Shown: piece by piece, positions 1 to 9,228 of the stretch
Numbering within the stretch: position 1 is the stretch's first letter
Layout of the letters: each line of letters begins with the position of its first letter
Assembly: GCA_027575765.1 (NCBI GenBank)
Contig: JANBPT010000933.1
Span: 2,114-18,694, forward strand
DNA length: 16,581 nt
Origin: Tieghemiomyces parasiticus
Lineage: Eukaryota > Kickxellomycota > Dimargaritomycetes > Dimargaritales > Dimargaritaceae
Direction of reading: 5' to 3'
Translations under genes and position numbers: made by a program
Notes under the pieces: model-generated
The model's input: the letters and a program-made list of their open reading frames with translations, nothing else
Database searches by the model: none
What the model was told of the DNA's origin: nothing

Positions 1-84
1 ATCGACGCCACCGAGGCCACTCGCAGAAACACATCACACACGCTGCGAGTCCCCGCAGAGCGCGAGCCCCCACCACAATATGTC

Positions 85-108
85 TATATATATATATATA
101 TATATATA
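85..108. repeat. (TA)12 microsatellite
   Basis: Twelve uninterrupted TA units in the AT-rich 3' flank. A simple-sequence repeat likely to vary in length between strains. Confidence 0.9.
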
Positions 109-615
109 ACAATCTCCAAGGTACGTAAGGTGGGAGAGGATGCCCTCTTTTTGAGTTGATATCGCATCATCTCGGCAAGCTTTTGTGGGGCAGTATAAGT
201 TTATGAGACATACAACATGATTTGAGATTATGAGATTCAGTAAGTATACTGGGAACGGCTGGCTGTTTTAAACGTAAGGTGGTTGCGATGCGACGGAACT
301 ATGCAATGCGGGGTGGGCGAGGCATGTCTAAAACATTCGATGATGCAGGTTGAGCAGCACCTAATACACCGGGCTAGGCAAATAACAGGTTGCAAATGAA
401 GGATGAAATTAATTGGGTTACAATACAGTCCGAACGGGTAGGTAAAGAGTAAGAAGTCTAGAGGGGAGGAGGGATAGAGTTAAATATACCGAACTGGCCA
501 AGGCGCTTATGAGCAAAATCGAAACTAACGAATAACGATATATAAAAATAAAAACTGATCACAACATCTAGGGTGAAAACTAAACAGAGCATAAACCAAC
601 AAGGATGCCACAAAA

Positions 616-638
616 ATATATATATGTGTGTGTATATG
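616..638. repeat. Compound (AT)n(GT)n microsatellite
   Basis: A short run of AT units passes into GT units and back to ATATG, about 25 bp beyond the stop codon of the minus-strand gene at 661, so probably within its 3' UTR. Confidence 0.7.
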
Positions 639-660
639 AGGGTGGGGCAGTAAGAGGTAT

Positions 661-3356
661 CTAGTTGTTTGGCAAGCCTCGCGGACCGATGAGATACTCT
701 GGCACCAAGCCTGGGTATTTTGACCGAATTTCCTCGAGCGCCTGATCGAGATGAGCCTTGTATGTCTTAATATACTGCACAAACGGTTCAAACTCGTCAA
801 GGTAAGCGCGATACCTGTGAATGACGGCCCAATCGCGGCGGATCTGTTGATGAGCAGCGTCCGTGCGGGAGTGATGGTGGTAGTGGTAGGGCAGGCGGTG
901 AATATACCAGAAGCAAATCATATTGAGCGCCATACTGGTCACCAGACTATGGCCTTGCACGGGAAGGCGCTGGAGGTACGGGAGGCAGTGCAAGGTGAAA
1001 TGGTCCACGGACGCGGAGGCGGCTTCCCGCAGGACGGGGTAGGATTCCGGGCGGAAGGCCCGAGGGCCGAAGGCCCAGTTGTGGACGTTAAGAAAGACCC
1101 GTGTCAAGTGGAAAATGCTGTGGATCATGCATTGGCCCGCCGCGTATACCGCGTTGTCATGCGGTGGATTGACCGTGTCGGTTGTGGTGGTGGTGGTAGG
1201 AGGGGGATTCCCCGCTAAGGGGCTACTACTGCCACTGCTCATCATACGACTATGATGACTGGTGGCAGCGACAGTGTACGCAGCGGTCGTGTCCAGCGGA
1301 AACTGCCGCTCAATCGCCGGATAGAGATCGTCTAGCCGGCGGTTCAGGGTGAGATAGGGTTGCAGATCAACGTCCTCGAGCCGAACGGGAGGTAGCCGAG
1401 CCCGAAGGTGACACACGTCGTAGGCGATGTCGGTGAGCTCGATGAACACCGGATACCCGGACACGCTATGGGACATCCCGGGGACCAACGCCGGGTAAAT
1501 ATCGTCCTCGGGCGGGAGCGTAAGCATCTTGTAGAGCAGGGTGTCACTGATGGGCTTGACGCGCGTGAACCGGATGTTGACGGTCGGCGGGACTCCTAGG
1601 AAGGCCGACGCATAACATTCCAGGGAAGTCACCTCGTGGAAAGTGCGTCGCTTATACTCACGGTCTAGGTCGTAGTGGAGAGCCTGCCGAGGATCGGCCG
1701 GCCGATCATCTTCACTGAAATCTAGGACATGGTATTTACGCTGCAGCACCATGCTTTTTTTTAAAAAAAAACCACGGATGGGGAAAGGTTACATGGAGAC
1801 GAAGTGAGAGGGGGAGTGGGGCAATATATATACAAGAAAGGTGAGTTTGCGAAGCGTAGTTCTATTCCACTTCTCCACCCAGCGGGTGATACAGTACATA
1901 TTAAGGGTTTCCCGAATAAGTTACTTACAGGCCGCTCAAGGCTGAAACGTCAATGAAGTTAGGTAGGTGAAGATAAGAATAACAGTGTGAGTAAATGGCG
2001 CAAGCCCAGACTGATCAGTACACGCGATGAAACGCCAAAATAATCGACCATGGGGAGAGAGGGGGGCGAGATATTGTGAAGTATCATCTGTACAACCGGC
2101 CTATACTTGGAGAGCGATCGGATCGGATCTCTCCCCCACTGGGATCGGGCCCGGAAGCCCACCGCCAACAAACGCGACCGTCACTTACCGATAAATTGTA
2201 CATATCCGGCGCTGGTCTTCTGGAACGCATGCACACGGGATATCAAGAACAAAACGAGCGGGATATCGAGGGCAGATTCGTCGCTTAGCTGGGTGAGTGA
2301 CAGGTGATCTAACCGTTCGAGGTAGGCCAGGCTAAACGCCCGACGGTTCTCCAGGCTCATGTACGATTCGGACACGACGCAAGTACCGTAGCAGAGCATA
2401 AAGTTCAGGGAGGCGGGCGAAATTTCGCCCCGATCGAGCTTGCGGTACAGACGCTGGAGGAAGGGCTGGCAAAAGATGCGGACCTGGTGCATTACGTACA
2501 GGGCCAGGAGTGGCCGGACCAGGGCGGGTGAGTAGAGCGTATCCTCGGGAGTCTTGAGACTCCGGTCGATCCGCTGGACTTGGGAGAACTCGGTGGCGAG
2601 TCGATCACTGATGAAGAAGGTCATGGACATGTGCTGGTAGGGATTTGTGTAGTAGGCCACCAGGGCGTCGATGATGGTCAGGGTGGAAGCGGCGTACGTG
2701 TCTGGGGAGGACGAGCTGGTGATATTCCACGGGTCGTCAGGAGATCCATCGTGCTCAGTTTCGGCCAGCAGGGAGGTAATACGCATGGGGTCCCGGTTCG
2801 GTAGGGAGAACGATCGTGGCGGCGGCGGGGAAGCCAGCGACGGCGCGGTCAGAGGCGGCGCCGGTACCGGGATGCCTCCGGCGCCGTGTCGGGGTTGAAC
2901 GACTGGGCTATCGCTATCGCTACGGACAGATGGGATCTTCGGGCTGGCTGAAGACTCGTACAGAGGCGACGACGACGATACTGGCGGTAGCGGCAATGGC
3001 TGAGGTGGCTGCCCTTGAGTGACAAGTGCCGGACGGTGGCGGTCAGAAAGATTATAGGGCACGGCCCGGAGCGGGACGGGGGCGTGGCCGCTGCTCACAA
3101 GTCGTCTACCGAGTTTGCGCGGGGGCTGCCGGGCAATATGGCTGTAGACGCACAGGTTGTCGCAGCCGGCCTGTTGGCAATTGGTGCAGGGCTCATTGCC
3201 GTCGCACCCGGTCTTGCGGGCTACGCAACGGTCGCAGGCCCGGCGGCGATACTTGAGAGCCTTGGTCGGGCGAGTTTCTGAAGGGGCCGTCTCCTGATTG
3301 GTAGCAGCCTCCTCAGCAAGAGGCGGGAGGGGGTCATTCCCAATGCCGGCTGACAT
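661..3356 (-). CDS. Zn(II)2Cys6 fungal transcription factor, three exons: 3356-2189, 1941-1929, 1753-661
   Basis: Predicted nuclear regulator of 757 aa. Near the N terminus a basic stretch (KYRRRACDRC) leads into a binuclear zinc cluster with Cys 41, 44, 51, 57, 60 and 69 (spacing C-x2-C-x6-C-x5-C-x2-C-x8-C), the GAL4-type DNA-binding fold. A Ser/Pro-rich linker follows. From about residue 250 comes a helical region of the fungal-specific middle-homology type, in which REYKRRTFHEV around residue 430 resembles the family's RRxxFW element. Thr, Ser and His-rich runs lie further on. I start at the first in-frame ATG (3356); the frame is open upstream only as far as a TTG. Exon 1 ends at GTAAGT (2188-2183). 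CTAAC (1962-1958) and CAG (1944-1942) introduce a 13-nt exon with its own GTAAGT donor (1928-1923), and exon 3 begins after AAG at 1754. The phases 1+13+1 join exactly. Target genes cannot be inferred. Confidence 0.85.
1929..1941 (-). other. 13-nt microexon of the Zn2Cys6 gene
   Basis: On the minus strand CTAAC, 15 nt and CAG precede CCTTGAGCGGCCT, which is followed at once by GTAAGT. Exon 1 leaves one base (g) and exon 3 offers one base (c) before ATG, so the 13 bases complete codons for A-L-S-G-L and keep the frame. Splicing exon 1 directly to exon 3 gives a frame that meets a TAG after about ten codons. Intron lengths would be 247 nt (2188-1942) and 175 nt (1928-1754). The second intron has a weaker branch site (TGTAAC near 1790) and a T9A8 acceptor region. 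Inferred from splice signals and phase only. Confidence 0.75.
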
Positions 3357-4010
3357 GGGGGCGCAACTAGTCCGTATAGCTGTGCCCCGGTTAGTCAAGA
3401 GGGAGTGGGAAGCAGGTGTGCGGTCGGTGTGGGGAGGTGGCGGCGACTACGGTGGACACCGGGGGAAAGCAAAGGGGGCTGTCGGTCGAGGACAGGAACG
3501 AGCCATTCGGCAGCGGGCAGAATGGATATGGGACGGGCAGACGAGCTATGTACAAGCGGCCACCGTTACGAAGCCCTCAAGGAAAAAAAAAGAGCGTATA
3601 GCCGGCGGTTAGTCGCAAAGAGCCCCTCAAAGAGGGAGGTCGGTCGCTAAGGCGTTAGGATAGAGTTATGGACAGTAAGTAGAGGGGAAATATCCGAAAA
3701 ACCGGAACTGGGAGAGGGTGTGGAGTAGCACAATATAGAGGTGAGGCAGACCGCAAGGCGCAGGAGAAAGAGGTAAAGAACACATAGACCCTATTGCCCA
3801 GGCCATTTAGAAGCGTAGCCAAGACTTCCCATCAACAGAAGAGCTGACACGGGAGTGAGGACGCGGGAGAGGATGCACGCGTGGTGAAAGGCAACGTCAA
3901 AAAATAAGCCGACTTTAGTGGCGGGGTTTTGACTTCCCCTAAAATGTGCCGACAGTGGCAGGTTATATATTCCTGCATGTCCCAATAGGAGCGGGAGCAC
4001 TTCCCTCCAG

Positions 4011-4033
4011 CCCGGGGCTGTTGAAGCCCCGGG
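4011..4033. repeat. Perfect 9-bp GC-rich hairpin
   Basis: CCCGGGGCT at 4011-4019 and AGCCCCGGG at 4025-4033 are exact reverse complements separated by five bases. It would fold as a stable hairpin in single-stranded DNA or RNA. No function is evident in this gene-free stretch. Confidence 0.7.
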
Positions 4034-4562
4034 GAATGCACATAGCTGCTAGCACCAAGCATCGAGAAGTGGTAGCGTGGAAGCTCCGACGCTGCAGAGG
4101 GAGGGGAAGTGGTGGTGGTGGCAGTGGACGCAGTACACGATGCTCTGGTCGAATCAGGACGGGAGGTTGTGTCCAGGTAATTCTTTTAGTAGGTTCTTTC
4201 CAGTGTCTCTGGGAGGTCTCCGTCCCGCGCCTGCTGTGCTCCCAACCGCTCCCTGCCCGCTCGCCGTTGGGTGGGCGGGGCGTACCCACCGAACATTCGC
4301 ACTGTCAGCCTCTGCCTACCACTTGCAATGGAGGATGGGTGGGAAATCGTTATCACCAGCTCGTCGGCCGAAGCCCCTTTCCAGCTTGCTTACAGGTCAC
4401 CTAGCCTCCCTCACCACTCGCCTCTTCAGTCGTGATTGGCAACGATCGCTACCGGAAGCGGCGCACCGGCCAGTGGAGTGTGTGGCAAGGCCCGAAGGGA
4501 ACAATACACATGGGGCTGCAGTGAGCCCTAGACGCGGACGCACAAAAGGCGGATACACCAAT

Positions 4563-4593
4563 CCAGGTCCTTGGAACCCGGGACCAAGGCCTG
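4563..4593. repeat. Imperfect inverted repeat (11-12 bp arms)
   Basis: CCAGGTCCTTGG at 4563-4574 pairs with CCAAGGCCTGG at 4583-4593 apart from one bulged T, around an eight-base loop. Function unknown. Confidence 0.6.
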
Positions 4594-4789
4594 GTCTACG
4601 TGCTCGCTCCAGCCATCTTCTATCTCCATGTATGACCCCCCTCTACTTGACCGGAAGTAGCTGCTTTGCCTTACCGGTCGATTATTCACCACTCTAGCCA
4701 GAGCTACTCTTCCACCAGATGAACGACGGCCCAGGGGCAAGCAAGGCCACAGGCCAACACTAGTGTACCCAAACACAAGAAGGGCGGCC

Positions 4790-4954
4790 ATGCGGATATT
4801 CTGCGCATCGTTGGTGGCTTTTGCTGTAGTCCTACTGCAAGGCTCGTCAATCGAACGATTAGTCTACCGCCTCCGTTCTTTTCCTCACCTTCCGCTGAAA
4901 ATCACCGTTCCGAGAGGGGGGGAAAACTGGTACTTAGGCCTACATTTCCAATAA
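4790..4954 (+). CDS. Weak candidate small secreted peptide, 54 aa
   Basis: This ATG has a fair context (GCGGCCATGC, purine at -3). The predicted product begins MRIFCASLVAFAVVLLQGSS: a basic residue, a hydrophobic core of about 13 residues and a polar stretch, as in a signal peptide. The remaining 34 residues match nothing I know and contain no cysteine pair. The stop codon lies inside AATAAA (4950-4955), so a transcript ending there would have almost no 3' UTR. An 87-codon minus-strand ORF starts at the same CAT/ATG, and no homology supports either, so this may be chance. Confidence 0.18.
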   Translation: MRIFCASLVAFAVVLLQGSSIERLVYRLRSFPHLPLKITVPRGGENWYLGLHFQ

Positions 4955-4998
4955 AGTTGGTGCGCATCAGTCCAAACAGCTGTGTTTGTGAAACCAAC

Positions 4999-5017
4999 AG
5001 GGACGCGTCCCTATAAA
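4999..5017. promoter_or_regulatory. 14-bp palindrome with ACGCGT core, joined to TATAAA
   Basis: AGGGACGCGTCCCT (4999-5012) is a perfect palindrome centred on ACGCGT, the core bound by MBF-type cell-cycle regulators in yeasts. It shares its last base with TATAAA (5012-5017). The pair looks promoter-like, but no convincing gene follows it, so the regulatory reading is only a suggestion. Confidence 0.25.
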
Positions 5018-6365
5018 CGAGCCGCTATCTTCAACAGAAGCGTATGCAGATCAATGTATGGGGCTAGGTCCTGGTACGAGCCGTGACACTCACATATGAA
5101 TCATCTGAAGAAAAATGTATGGCAATCAATAGGCAGTTTCGGGGAGAGGAGAGGAGATTGCACGTTTTAATCCCCCATACCCCACCATTAAAGTATGAGA
5201 AACGGCTAAATTGGGATTGTCTTGAACTCGGAATATTGCCGTTTATGGTGTCTTCCCCCTCCCCACCCGCCTAGGAATAGTGCGTCTACACAGAGCTTGC
5301 GCACTGGCGAGTATGCCACATTGTGCAAAGGAGGGGGTTGAGGCCTTATGGTACTGAGTAGATCCTAGGAACGAAGATAAAATTAGCGACATGAATGGTC
5401 CACCACCGGACGTCCACTAAGCCTCCTCCCCCCGTCACAGGTAAACCCCACCTGGACTACCAGGCAACTGAGGCTCAACCTTTGTAATCCCTAGTCTCCG
5501 ATCAGGGTGGGTACTCAGGAACCCGCTAAGTAGCCGGCCAGACTGCAGTAGAATGGTCGCCACCGAAGGCAAGGGCGGGGTTCCATCGCTCCTAATCTAT
5601 CGCCACTAATGATGGTGGTCTAGGCCCTCCCTCCCCCTCTCGAGAAAATTCACTCGGAACCTGGATAACCCAGCCCAGCTATGACATACCATGTAGGCCA
5701 CAGACCCAATAGCATGCAGTAGGGCTAATAGTCGTTGGGGTAGTTTACTGGGTCGCCCTCCCCCATTCGGCCGAGTGGCTGATCGATACCACGGCGGAGG
5801 GCGGCCCACCTTATCTGCGCATTCCGAGTCTTATTGGGGAAGGGGGGGGAATGTGTTGATGACCTGGCCCAGTTCAACTGTTAAACGGCAGGGTGGGATA
5901 TTACTAATGAATCGAAACCACGTAGCGACTCGGCCGAGGGGTGGACGTCTACTGAAAAACCAGGGGCGAGACAATGCCAGCGTGGCCAGGTGGTAGGACG
6001 CTACATCGGCTAGATTGGAATAGGTCCCCTATGAATTCGCACCAAGGTTGCTGTACTGTACACCATGCTACTCCGCTGTTATAAATACCCTAAGCATAGT
6101 AGCCAGCTTACAATTGTGCTTTATATCTTCACATGGAGAGCAGGCCAGATGGCTGATATTAGACACTGGTTATACGCTGCTCGTCACTAGGTATCATTAG
6201 GTCGGACCGAGGCATAGCCTTAGAAATCGGGTAGAAGGATTGGCCGTGGTTGCTACCTTGTGTTTACTAGTAGGGCATGTCCTGCCTTGGCCGCCAACCT
6301 AACGGTGGAACCCCTGTCTAATCGCTGCCAGTGTTTTTTTTTTTTAACAAAACACAAACGACCAT

Positions 6366-6443
6366 CCCCTGATTGTGGATTCGAACCAAATAGTGTGTCT
6401 GAGGGAATTGGCAGTAAGCTCGGCAGCTGATGATCAATCAGAT
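6366..6443 (-). pseudogene. Decayed tRNA-like element with perfect B box
   Basis: GGTTCGAATCC on the minus strand (6387-6377) matches the Pol III B-box consensus exactly. The 7 nt after the T stem (6373-6367) can pair with 6443-6437 at six of seven positions including one G-U, giving a span of tRNA length. The T stem has one mismatch, and I can see neither a D arm nor an anticodon stem, so it is not a working tRNA. A TTTT lies about 20 nt beyond, then a run of 12 A on this strand, which would also suit a SINE-like retrocopy. Confidence 0.25.
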
Positions 6444-6675
6444 TACTATATCAACTTCCCTAATCTACTCAGTACTGCCTCGATTTAAAAGGTACCCGCA
6501 ACCAACTTGGACCAAATCTGGTACGACGGCGGTACTCCTAGGGGCCTGCCCAATCCCACCACCCAGCCCCGTCTTGCCACTACAATACATTTTTTCGTCC
6601 CACGAGTCAATCCCCCCTCCTCATCACCTTACCCCTCCCCACTGCTGCACGGGTCACGGATTTCCCACCAACCTG

Positions 6676-6683
6676 TATATATA
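6676..6683 (+). promoter_or_regulatory. Possible TATA element upstream of TFIIA
   Basis: TATATATA about 370 bp before the TFIIA start codon, followed by pyrimidine-rich sequence. The distance would require a long 5' UTR or an upstream intron, so this is a weak call. Confidence 0.2.
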
Positions 6684-6754
6684 CTCCCACTGCTCCCCTA
6701 TTATTCCCTTCCCGCGCTTGGCCCATTTCGTTCGAAGGGGATCCATCCGCCCCA

Positions 6755-6786
<32 letters not shown>
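6755..6786. repeat. (CTGG)8 microsatellite
   Basis: Eight exact CTGG units about 270 bp upstream of the TFIIA start codon, probably in its promoter or 5' UTR. Confidence 0.9.
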
Positions 6787-6788
<2 letters not shown>

Positions 6789-7051
6789 TCAAAAATCAGC
6801 GGACCAGTAAACTCAGCGAGCGTCTGACTAAACACCCCTCTCGTCGCTCTCTTTCCTATATGCTGGTTACTTGCTTCTGGTACGGCTTTTCACATTCGTC
6901 AGGGTGCTAATCACCGATAGTCAGCGTCCTCTGTTTTCGTTTTCCCTACTCTGTTTCTGCACACTATCCCCACCACTTCGTTAGCTAAATCGCTTCTCGT
7001 TGACTCGGATTACGGGCCATCACGACCTTCATTGTATCCCTGCCAGCCACC

Positions 7052-8321
7052 ATGGCCAACAAAACGACCGTAAGTGGGAGGGCACGGTAATCACGGGGAC
7101 TGGATTAGGGAAGGATATGTAGAGCACACGCCTTACGACACCCGGGGTACAAAACTACTTCAGGGCACCAACCCTCCTCTCGGATAGAGTACGACTAACG
7201 CCCACGCTCAACTCGTGATTCATCTGTATACCTGCCCTTCTCCCCTCTCCCCCATCCAACAGGGAATCATTTACCAGCATGTCATTAACGAAGTGATCAG
7301 CGCGATCCAGGGCGAGTTTGAGGACCACGGGGTCGACGAGGCCGTGCTCCAGGAACTGCAGCGGTCGTGGGAGGCCAAACTTATCGAGTCGCGCGTAGCC
7401 GAGTTCCCCGGTATGATCGCCGACGACGAGGAGGAGACGGCGGCGCCTGCATCGGCAGCCTACTACGAGGCCCCCGCGAGCAGCCATCGTGCCTCTGCGG
7501 CGGACAAGCAGGCTCCAGTCACGCCCTACGACCAGGAATACCAGCCCCCACCGTCGCTCCCCACGGCGGACGACGATGCCACGGCAGCAGCTTCCGCGCT
7601 ACCGTCGTACAACCCGCATACACTTGGACAGGTCATGCCCGGGGGGCCTAGTTCGGCCGCCCACTTAGCCAACATTGTGTCGTCGGCGACCGCCGCAGAG
7701 CAACAGCAGCATCCACATCAATCACAGCCGCTGCCACAACAGCAACAACAGCATCATAACCACCCACCCCTGCAGGGCGAAGGTGGGTTCGGGCAGCCCC
7801 AGCCCTACTACCAGCCCCGTCAGGCACCCGGATCTGCTGCCCCTGGTCCGTCAAACCACCCGCCAGTAGGTGGTCATCAGTTCCCCCAGCACGACGGGGC
7901 AGATGACGATGAAGTAGATGATGATTCCGGCCCATCCACCGTAGCGGTGCCAGCGGGTCACCAGCGTCGGCAGCCTGAGCCATCGTCGGTTCCGCGGCAA
8001 CGGACGGCGGGTACGCTCACCTTGACGTTTACCCAAGTTGACGGCGAAGACGAAGACGCCGAGGAAGACGAAGAAGGTGCGCTAGCGGCCGAGGAGAACG
8101 ACGAGGATGCCATCAATTCCGACCTGGATGATTCCGACGAGGAGGACGTGCAGAACGAGGAGGGTGGTGGGGCCGAAGATACTGAGCATATTATCCTCTG
8201 TCAGTACGATAAGGTGTCCCGTCAAAAAAACCGGTGGAAGTGTGTGCTCAAGGACGGTATCCTACTCATCGACGGCAAGGATTACCTGTTCCATAAGGGT
8301 ACCGGAGAATTTGAATGGTAA
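7052..8321 (+). CDS. TOA1: TFIIA large (alpha/beta) subunit, exons 7052-7069 and 7263-8321
   Basis: General Pol II initiation factor that binds TBP and stabilises it on the TATA box, working with the small subunit TOA2. The 358-aa product has both conserved ends of the family. Residues 7-54 (GIIYQHVINEVIS... GVDEAVLQELQRSWEAKL) form the N-terminal four-helix-bundle half. Residues 314-358 (ILCQYDKVSRQKNRWK, LKDGILLIDGKDYLF, ending in W) form the C-terminal beta-barrel half that touches TBP and DNA. Between them lie a Gln/His/Pro-rich linker (about 152-215), a QVDG motif (264-267) and an acidic segment (268-311). The start has an ideal context, GCCACCATGG. Exon 1 encodes only MANKTT and ends at GTAAGT; the 193-nt intron ends in CCAACAG and the phase is 0. 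The intronic codons just upstream of exon 2 do not resemble the family. Length lies between yeast Toa1 and the human protein. Confidence 0.95.
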
Positions 8322-8332
8322 GGGGCAAAGAG

Positions 8333-8357
8333 TCCCCCCCTCCCTCCTTCCCTCCCT
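8333..8357 (+). repeat. Homopyrimidine tract in the TFIIA 3' flank
   Basis: Twenty-five consecutive pyrimidines begin 11 bp after the TFIIA stop codon, followed at 8393-8402 by ten consecutive C. Such tracts can form triplex or i-motif structures, and the G-rich complement could form a quadruplex. Confidence 0.6.
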
Positions 8358-9212
8358 CACTTTATCCATCACACCAATCCCCGTGGCTCTGTCCCCCCCC
8401 CCGTCACCACCACCACTCTCACCTCCTCCATCTTCTCTTTAACCTTACTACGTTTCGTTAGCTGATATGCCATGAACCACATGTGCCTATATCCCTGACC
8501 CCCTCTCCTCCCGCGCACCACTCCTCTTGGACCTTGTTGGGGAAGGGGTTCTTCCATTCCTCCTCCCCCATCCCTTCACCCATATTCCACCACAACATTT
8601 TCTTGGTCGAGGGTACCTTCAATTTTAGCCCCCTTTTTTATACCGCATGCTACATTGCGCCCGATGCGTCTGTAATATTAGACAATGGTGACCAACATAC
8701 CCGGAAAGATGTGGATAAGATGACGCGGTCTATATTTATGGCTCGTTCGTCGGGCCTAAAGGGCGGAGGTTCGTTGGTTCACTCTGGTGGATGCCATTGC
8801 CCAATGAATAGAAATATCGAAATAATTAATCACGCCTAAACCGAGAGTGAAACATACACTGCGTTAATTTCAACTGGTGTACCAAGATAGTAAGTATTGG
8901 TTCCCCCTCTCCAGTATTGTCAAAATCATTAGTATGTTTAGATATATTGGTCCTTTTATGTTGCAGATGTCTTCAGTTGAAGAGTTGGGATATATAATAA
9001 TGACAGAAGAAAGGTTGAGATGCACTAGAAAAGATAACTGAATGCACCGTATGCGGTCACTGGTAGGGAGAGAGGAAGAAGTAGAGAAGGAGTACTTTGG
9101 CCAGTAATAGAACAGAAGCATAGAAAGTCTGCTAGAGTCAAAAGGCCCACACATTAGGAAATTCAAAAGAAAGGATGATGCAATAGAAGAGAGGGATCTG
9201 CCGTTCGTAGCC

Positions 9213-9228
9213 GGGGGGTGGGGGGGGG
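9213..9228 (+). repeat. G-tract (G6-T-G9)
   Basis: Fifteen G interrupted by one T, in the 3' flank of the chitin synthase gene. It reads as C-rich in the sense strand of that gene. A possible quadruplex site and a likely place for sequencing errors. Confidence 0.7.

Larger units (their letters stand above)
1..660. other. 3' flank of the Zn2Cys6 gene; possible tail of another gene at the left edge
   Basis: Bases 1-80 are GC-rich and open in all three plus frames; beyond that the sequence turns AT-rich. Plus frame 1 runs through the (TA)12 repeat to a TGA at 157-159, and TCCAAG|GTACGT at 115-126 resembles a 5' splice site. Bases 1 to about 80, or 1-120, could therefore be the end of an exon of a plus-strand gene entering the window, but no family signature is visible. 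The rest (160-660) has no convincing ORF. It would hold the 3' UTR of the minus-strand gene that ends at 661, though I find no exact AATAAA on the minus strand here. Confidence 0.25.
3357..7051. other. Divergent intergenic region between the Zn2Cys6 and TFIIA genes
   Basis: About 3.7 kb between two divergently transcribed starts. Several ORFs of 60-200 codons exist, for example one on plus ending at 4697, but they overlap in several frames, mostly lack a good ATG and resemble no family I know. Real content I can name: two GC-rich hairpins, a 14-bp palindrome, one weak small-peptide candidate, a T12 run at 6334-6345, a tRNA-like B box, a (CTGG)8 repeat and a pyrimidine-rich leader before the TFIIA ATG. 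It presumably contains the promoters of both flanking genes. Confidence 0.6.

Noticed and set aside
3357..3398. Upstream extension of the Zn2Cys6 protein by 14 residues
   Set aside because: The open frame begins at TTG, not ATG; the first in-frame ATG is at 3356.
4077..4697. 206-codon plus-strand ORF in the intergenic region
   Set aside because: No ATG at its 5' end (first at about 4140). It overlaps open frames on both strands, is rich in W, P, R and S as random GC-rich sequence gives, and matches no family I recognise.
7215..7262. TFIIA start within the long ORF upstream of the helix bundle
   Set aside because: These 16 codons are pyrimidine-rich intron 3' sequence ending in CAACAG and do not resemble the family N terminus; the exon at 7052 has an ideal start context and matching phase.
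8483..8839. 118-codon plus-strand ORF after TFIIA
   Set aside because: It starts at GTG with the first ATG deep inside, lies in the TFIIA 3' flank and has no recognisable motif.
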